A stretch of 64,000 nucleotides of DNA. It comes from Actinomycetota bacterium. GTDB taxonomy: Bacteria > Actinomycetota > Acidimicrobiia > Acidimicrobiales > RAAP-2. Below are positions 59,779 to 64,000 of the stretch, in pieces. The notes below the pieces were generated by a model. It was not told where the DNA came from. It made no database searches and saw only the letters and a program-made list of their open reading frames with translations. Position numbers and translations under genes: made by a program. The stretch covers positions 1 to 64,000 of the forward strand of contig JAJPJV010000030.1 of assembly GCA_021324045.1 (NCBI GenBank), written 5' to 3'. The stretch's first letter is position 1. Each line of letters starts with the position of its first letter.

Positions 59779-62700
59779 TCAGCCGATGATCGCCCGGGCA
59801 CCAAGGAGGGACTTGAGCTCGCCGACCAGGCCGTTGCGGCTGTCGACGTTGAACGCGGCAGGGAGGCGCAGCACCTTCTGGCCGACATGGAGCAGCACGG
59901 GACATTGCCCCGGATGCGACACGAGGACCCCTTTCAAGCGCTCGACCGTGTCCTCCGTCAGGCCCTCGAGGGGCAGGGCGATCCGGAGCTCCCTGGTCGC
60001 CTCGGTGGCAAGATCCGGCCTGCGCAGCTCCATGCAGACGATCTTGGGCACCTCGTCTCGCAGGTCGATCCGGCCCTTGACCACCACGATCGTGTCGTTC
60101 TCGAGCAGGGTGCCGTAGGTGGCCATGACCCTGGGGAAGACGAAGACCTCCATCGAGGCCTCGAGGTCTTCGAGGACGAAGCGTGCCATGAGCTCGCCCT
60201 TCTTGGTGTACTGGCGCTTGAGGTCCGTCACCACGCCCCCGACGCAGCGCACGAGGCCCTCGGCAGCAAGGCCACTGATCGTCGGCTCGCCGCCGAGGTC
60301 GCCGTCGCTCAGCGCATCGCGCAGCTCGGCCAGCGAGCAGTCGACGTGGCGCGCGAGCACCGGTTCCACCCCCCGCAGGGGGTGATCGCTGACGTAGAGC
60401 CCCAGCATCTCCTTCTCGAAGGCGAGGCGCTGGGACTTGTCGAACTCGATGTCGGGGATCGGCACCCGGGTGCCCTCCCAGTGCCCGATGTCGTCGTCGC
60501 CTTCGTCGGGGGTCACCGAGGAGAACAACGTGGCGATGCCGACCTCGTGCTCGCGGCGTCGCTCTAAGGTGCGGTCGACGAGCTCATCGAGGACGAGGCA
60601 CAACCCCTGACGAGGGTGCCCCAAGGAGTCGAAGGCACCTGCCTTGACGAGCGACTCCATCGTCCGCTTGTTCAGCACGACCGGGTCGACGCGACGGCAG
60701 AAGTCGTAGATGTCGGTGAACGGACCGTTGGCCTGCCGCTCGGCGACGATCGCCTCGACCAACGCCTCCCCGACGTTGCGCACGGCCGCGAGCCCGAACA
60801 CGATCCCCTTGGGCCTCTCGGCCCCGGGCTCGCCGGGCACCTCCAGCCGAGGGGTGAACTCGGCGGCCGAGCGGTTGACGTCGGGCACGGTGACCTCGAT
60901 GCCCATGGCCCGGCACTCGGCGAGGTAGACGGCCGTCTTGTCCTTGTTGTCCTTGACCGAGGTGAGCAGCGCGGCCATGTACTCGACCGGGTAGTTCGCC
61001 TTGAGCCACGCCGTCTGGTAGGCGACGAGGCCGTAGCCATAGGAGTGGGACTTGTTGAAGGCGTAGTCGGCGAAGGGCTCGATGATGTCGAAGAGCTGGG
61101 TTCCCAGCGCTTCGCCATAGCCCTGGGCGACGCAGCCGGCGACGAACTTCTCCCGCTCGGCAGCGATGAGCTTTCGGTCCTTCTTTCCGCACGCCTTGCG
61201 GAGGTTGTCAGCCTCCTCCAAGGTGTAGCCCGCGAACTTCTGGGCGACCCGCATCACCGACTCCTGGAAGAGCATGAGCCCGTAGGTGTCCTTGAGGATT
61301 GGCTCGAGGTCGGGGTGCAGGTAGGTGGGCACCTTGCGCCCGTTCTTCAGCTCGGGGTAGTCCCGGTGCATGTTGGCCGCCATCGGACCCGGCCGGTAGA
61401 GGGCGACGAGGGCGGCGACGTCGTCGAAGCTCGTCGGCTCGAGCGCGCGCATGGTCTGGCGCATGGCGGCGCCCTCGAGCTGGAACACGCCGATCGAGTC
61501 CCCCCGACGCAGCATCGCCAGCGTCTTCTCGTCCGCGAGGTCCACGGCGTCGATGTCGGGCCGGGTACCCGTCGAGCGCTCGATCAGATCTAGCGTCCGC
61601 TCGATGACCGACAGGTTGCGCAAGCCGAGGAAATCCATCTTGAGCAGGCCCAGCTCCTCCACCCCGTGCATCTCGTACTGGGTGACGATGGGAGCGTCCT
61701 CGGGATCGATGCCGGCGTCGGGTTTGCGCTGGATCGGCAGGTACTCGGTGAGGGGGTCCTTGGTGATGACGACCGCGGCGGCGTGGATGCCGTCCTGGCG
61801 ACGGAGGCCCTCGAGCCCCTTGGCCACGTCGATCACCCGACGGGCCTCGGGGTCCTCCTCGTACATGGCCCGCAGCTCGGCGGCCGCCCGGTAGCCGTCC
61901 TCGTGGCCCTCGCTCTTCTCCAGGCAGGCCCGCAGCGGGGTGTCCCGGCCCATGACCAGCGGCGGCATCGCCTTGGCGATCCGGTCTCCAACGACGTAGG
62001 GCAAGCCGAGCACCCGGGCGGCATCTCGCACCGCGGCACGCGCCTTGATCGTGGAGAAGGTCACGATCTGGGCGACGTGGTCGCTCCCGTAGCGCTCGGC
62101 CGCGTAGCGGATCATCTCGCCGCGGTAGCGCTCGTCGAAGTCCATGTCGATGTCGGGCATCTGCTTGCGGCCCGGATTGAGGAAGCGCTCGAAGAGCAGG
62201 TCGTAGCGGATGGGGTCGAGGTCCACGATCCGCAGGCAGTAGGCGACGCAGCACCCGGCAGCGGAGCCCCGCCCGGGCCCCACCCGGATCCCGGACTCAC
62301 GGGCGTGACGGATGAGGTCCCACACGACGAGGAAGTAGGCGGCAAAACCCATGTCCCCGATGACGGCGAGCTCGTAGTCGAGCCGCTCGCGCACGTGGCC
62401 GGGCACCGGGTCCCCGTAGCGGCGACGGGCACCCTCGTAGGTGAGGTGCCGCAGGTAGGCGAGGGCCCGGGCCTCGTAGGTCTCCCCTTCGAAGCCATCG
62501 GGCACCGGGAACTCGGGGAGGCTGGGCTTGCCCAGCTCGAGCTCGACGTTGACGCGCTCGGCCACCAGCAGCGTGTTGTCGCAGGCCTCCGGCACCTCGG
62601 CGAAGAGCTGACGCATCTCGGCCGCCGACTTGAGGTAGTGCTCGGTGCCCTCGAAGCGGAAGCGCTTGGGGTCGTCGACTTGGGTCCCGGTCTGCACGCA

Positions 62701-63423
62701 CAACAGCGCGTCGTGGGCCTGGGCGTCCTGACGGTGCGTGTAGTGGCTGTCATTGGTCGCCACGAGGGGGATCCCCAGGTCGCGAGCGAGCGCGACCAGT
62801 TCGGGGTTGACGGCGCGTTGCGCCGCGATGCCGTGGTCCTGGAGCTCAACGAAGAGGTGCTCACGCCCGAAGATGTCGAGGAGGGTGCCAGCGATCCGGC
62901 GCGCGCCGGCGAGGTCGCCCGCCAGGATCGCCTGGGGAACGAGTCCTCCGAGGCACCCGGTCGTCGCGATGAGTCCCTCGTGGTAGCGCTCGAGGAGCTC
63001 CCAGTCGCAGCGGGGCTTGTGGTAGAAGCCCGAGAGGTAGGCCTCGGAGGAGAGCTTCATGAGGTTGCGGTACCCGGTCGTCGACTCGGCCAGCACCGTC
63101 AGGTGGTAGTAGAGCTTCTTTCCCCCTTCGACCTCGCCGCCGGTGTCGTCCACCCGCCCTCGGCGCACGGGCCGCTCGTGGCGGGACTCGGCGGCCATGT
63201 AGGCCTCCGTGCCGATGATCGGCGTGATGCCGGCCTCGCGGCACGCCCGGTAGAAATCCAGGACCCCGTACATGTTGCCGTGGTCGGTGATCGCCAGTGC
63301 CGGTTGGCCGTCCCGGACGGCAACCGCCACGAGGTCCTTGACGCGCGACGCGCCGTCGAGCATCGAGAACTCGCTATGGCAATGCAGATGGGCGAACGAC
63401 CTGGCTGACGACACCGCAGACAA
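59779..63423 (-). CDS. dnaE: DNA polymerase III alpha subunit
   Basis: 1214 residues, the DnaE1 size. Replicative polymerase. The PHP domain opens with FAHLHCHSEFSMLDGASR and has DHGNMYGV and NDSHYTHRQDA. The palm has the GPGRGSAAGCCVAYCLRI loop and the catalytic aspartates of MPDIDMDFDERYRG. Helix-hairpin-helix and OB domains follow; the tail ends near LLGARAIIG. The start is TTG 63423 with GGAGGG eight bases upstream; GTG 63414 is an alternative. A TATGGT at 63500-63505 could be its -10, giving a leader of about 70 bases. Confidence 0.97.
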   Translation of the reverse strand: MSAVSSARSFAHLHCHSEFSMLDGASRVKDLVAVAVRDGQPALAITDHGNMYGVLDFYRACREAGITPIIGTEAYMAAESRHERPVRRGRVDDTGGEVEGGKKLYYHLTVLAESTTGYRNLMKLSSEAYLSGFYHKPRCDWELLERYHEGLIATTGCLGGLVPQAILAGDLAGARRIAGTLLDIFGREHLFVELQDHGIAAQRAVNPELVALARDLGIPLVATNDSHYTHRQDAQAHDALLCVQTGTQVDDPKRFRFEGTEHYLKSAAEMRQLFAEVPEACDNTLLVAERVNVELELGKPSLPEFPVPDGFEGETYEARALAYLRHLTYEGARRRYGDPVPGHVRERLDYELAVIGDMGFAAYFLVVWDLIRHARESGIRVGPGRGSAAGCCVAYCLRIVDLDPIRYDLLFERFLNPGRKQMPDIDMDFDERYRGEMIRYAAERYGSDHVAQIVTFSTIKARAAVRDAARVLGLPYVVGDRIAKAMPPLVMGRDTPLRACLEKSEGHEDGYRAAAELRAMYEEDPEARRVIDVAKGLEGLRRQDGIHAAAVVITKDPLTEYLPIQRKPDAGIDPEDAPIVTQYEMHGVEELGLLKMDFLGLRNLSVIERTLDLIERSTGTRPDIDAVDLADEKTLAMLRRGDSIGVFQLEGAAMRQTMRALEPTSFDDVAALVALYRPGPMAANMHRDYPELKNGRKVPTYLHPDLEPILKDTYGLMLFQESVMRVAQKFAGYTLEEADNLRKACGKKDRKLIAAEREKFVAGCVAQGYGEALGTQLFDIIEPFADYAFNKSHSYGYGLVAYQTAWLKANYPVEYMAALLTSVKDNKDKTAVYLAECRAMGIEVTVPDVNRSAAEFTPRLEVPGEPGAERPKGIVFGLAAVRNVGEALVEAIVAERQANGPFTDIYDFCRRVDPVVLNKRTMESLVKAGAFDSLGHPRQGLCLVLDELVDRTLERRREHEVGIATLFSSVTPDEGDDDIGHWEGTRVPIPDIEFDKSQRLAFEKEMLGLYVSDHPLRGVEPVLARHVDCSLAELRDALSDGDLGGEPTISGLAAEGLVRCVGGVVTDLKRQYTKKGELMARFVLEDLEASMEVFVFPRVMATYGTLLENDTIVVVKGRIDLRDEVPKIVCMELRRPDLATEATRELRIALPLEGLTEDTVERLKGVLVSHPGQCPVLLHVGQKVLRLPAAFNVDSRNGLVGELKSLLGARAIIG

Positions 63424-63564
63424 CGCCCGATCCCTCCCACGTTCTCAGGGCCTCCACGGGCGAGGAGCGCCGGTGGAGGAGTTACAGCAGTGTGGTTCGA
63501 CCATACCTCAGGGCGCCGTGTTCGGGGGGCACGAACGCCACGGGTCGATCCGGTCCCCAGGCCC

Positions 63565-64000
63565 TTAGAGGTACGTCCCCGGACGGCTCGGCGGGGCCGG
63601 CGGAAGGCCACGCTGGCGCATCTCGTCGAGCTGCGCGCGGGCAGCCATCTGCTGGGCCACCAGGGTTGCCTGGATCCCGTGGAACAACCCCTCGAGCCAA
63701 CCGACGAGCTGTGCCTGGGCGACGCGCAATTCGGCCTCGCTCGGGGTCCGATTGTCGAAGGGCTTGGCCATTCGCTCGAGCTCCTCGGCCAGATCCGGTG
63801 AGAGGCCACTGGCGACCTCACGGACCGATAGGTCGTAGATCTCCCGCAAGCGAAGCCGTCCGGCCTCGTCCAACGGCGCCTGACGCGCCTCTTCGAGCAG
63901 CTGGCGCACCATGGTCCCGATCCGCATCACCTTCCCGGGCTGGTGCACGGACTCGGGGCTCGCCTCCTGGCCGCCACCCTCGGCGCCTGGCTGTTCCGGT
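63565..64000 (-). CDS. bpa: Bacterial proteasome activator, 5' end outside the window
   Basis: At least 144 residues; the frame is open to the window edge (PEQPGAEGGGQEASPES precedes VHQPGKVMRIGTMVRQLLEE), so the N-terminus is missing. The body matches Mycobacterium Bpa (Rv3780) closely in KVMRIGTM, APLDEA, SDAEL-like PSEAELRVAQAQLVGWLEGLFHG (split) and AQQMAARAQL. It is a four-helix protein forming a dodecameric ring. The C-terminus GTYL matches the GQYL motif that docks in the 20S proteasome alpha ring and opens it without ATP. This implies the organism has a 20S proteasome; those genes are not in the window. Confidence 0.93.
   Translation of the reverse strand, partial: PEQPGAEGGGQEASPESVHQPGKVMRIGTMVRQLLEEARQAPLDEAGRLRLREIYDLSVREVASGLSPDLAEELERMAKPFDNRTPSEAELRVAQAQLVGWLEGLFHGIQATLVAQQMAARAQLDEMRQRGLPPAPPSRPGTYL

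Noticed and set aside
61666-63408. A 580-codon plus-strand open frame opposite dnaE, and similar long frames opposite menD, aroB and metK
   Set aside because: Same composition artefact; no ribosome binding sites or recognisable motifs, and the minus-strand genes explain the sequence.

Overview
The window comes from a very GC-rich bacterium. Gene content and order point to Actinomycetota. Lineage markers are the actinobacterial integration host factor (mihF), a Bpa-type proteasome activator, a PriA with ruined helicase motifs, a cell-wall-binding-repeat surface protein, and the order pyrR-pyrB-pyrC-carA-carB-pyrD-pyrF-mihF-gmk-rpoZ-coaBC-metK-priA. A deep-branching class such as Acidimicrobiia fits, but the class is my inference. 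I see no rRNA, tRNA, CRISPR array, insertion sequence or prophage.

Layout. 1-304 is a broken gene end. 440-7327 (minus) is the translation operon infC-rpmI-rplT-RNA methyltransferase-pheS-pheT plus a membrane protein; infC appears to start at ATC and the methyltransferase at CTG. A DUF1844-like gene is divergent from infC. From 8102 to about 39604 almost everything lies on the minus strand in one long run. In transcription order it holds nfuA, a prepilin peptidase, aroC-aroK-aroB-aroQ, pepQ, efp, nusB, a two-domain dCTP deaminase, the pyrimidine operon headed by pyrR, then mihF, gmk, rpoZ, coaBC, metK, priA, def, fmt, rpe, ribD-ribBA-ribH, hisG and a small cold-shock-like gene. Many genes overlap by ATGA, GTGA or TGATG, which implies translational coupling.

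39737-48561 is more accessory: a cysteine-cluster protein, a 72-residue zinc-ribbon protein, a small conserved protein, a flavin reductase, a DHA2-type drug exporter, a large secreted beta-helix/cell-wall-binding protein with a frameshift near its end, and a decayed remnant of a second such gene. 48656-56002 holds tyrS and a menaquinone cluster (menD, menH, menA, menB, menE) spread over both strands. 56129-64000 holds a YyaL-type thioredoxin-fold protein, two unrecognised genes, dnaE, and most of bpa running off the right edge.

Regulation visible in the sequence. A PyrR-binding hairpin sits just upstream of the pyrR ribosome binding site. Many first-of-operon genes have TANNNT 6-9 bases before the start codon, the pattern of leaderless mRNAs. 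A single 7-bp element between menB and menE can serve as the -10 box in both directions.
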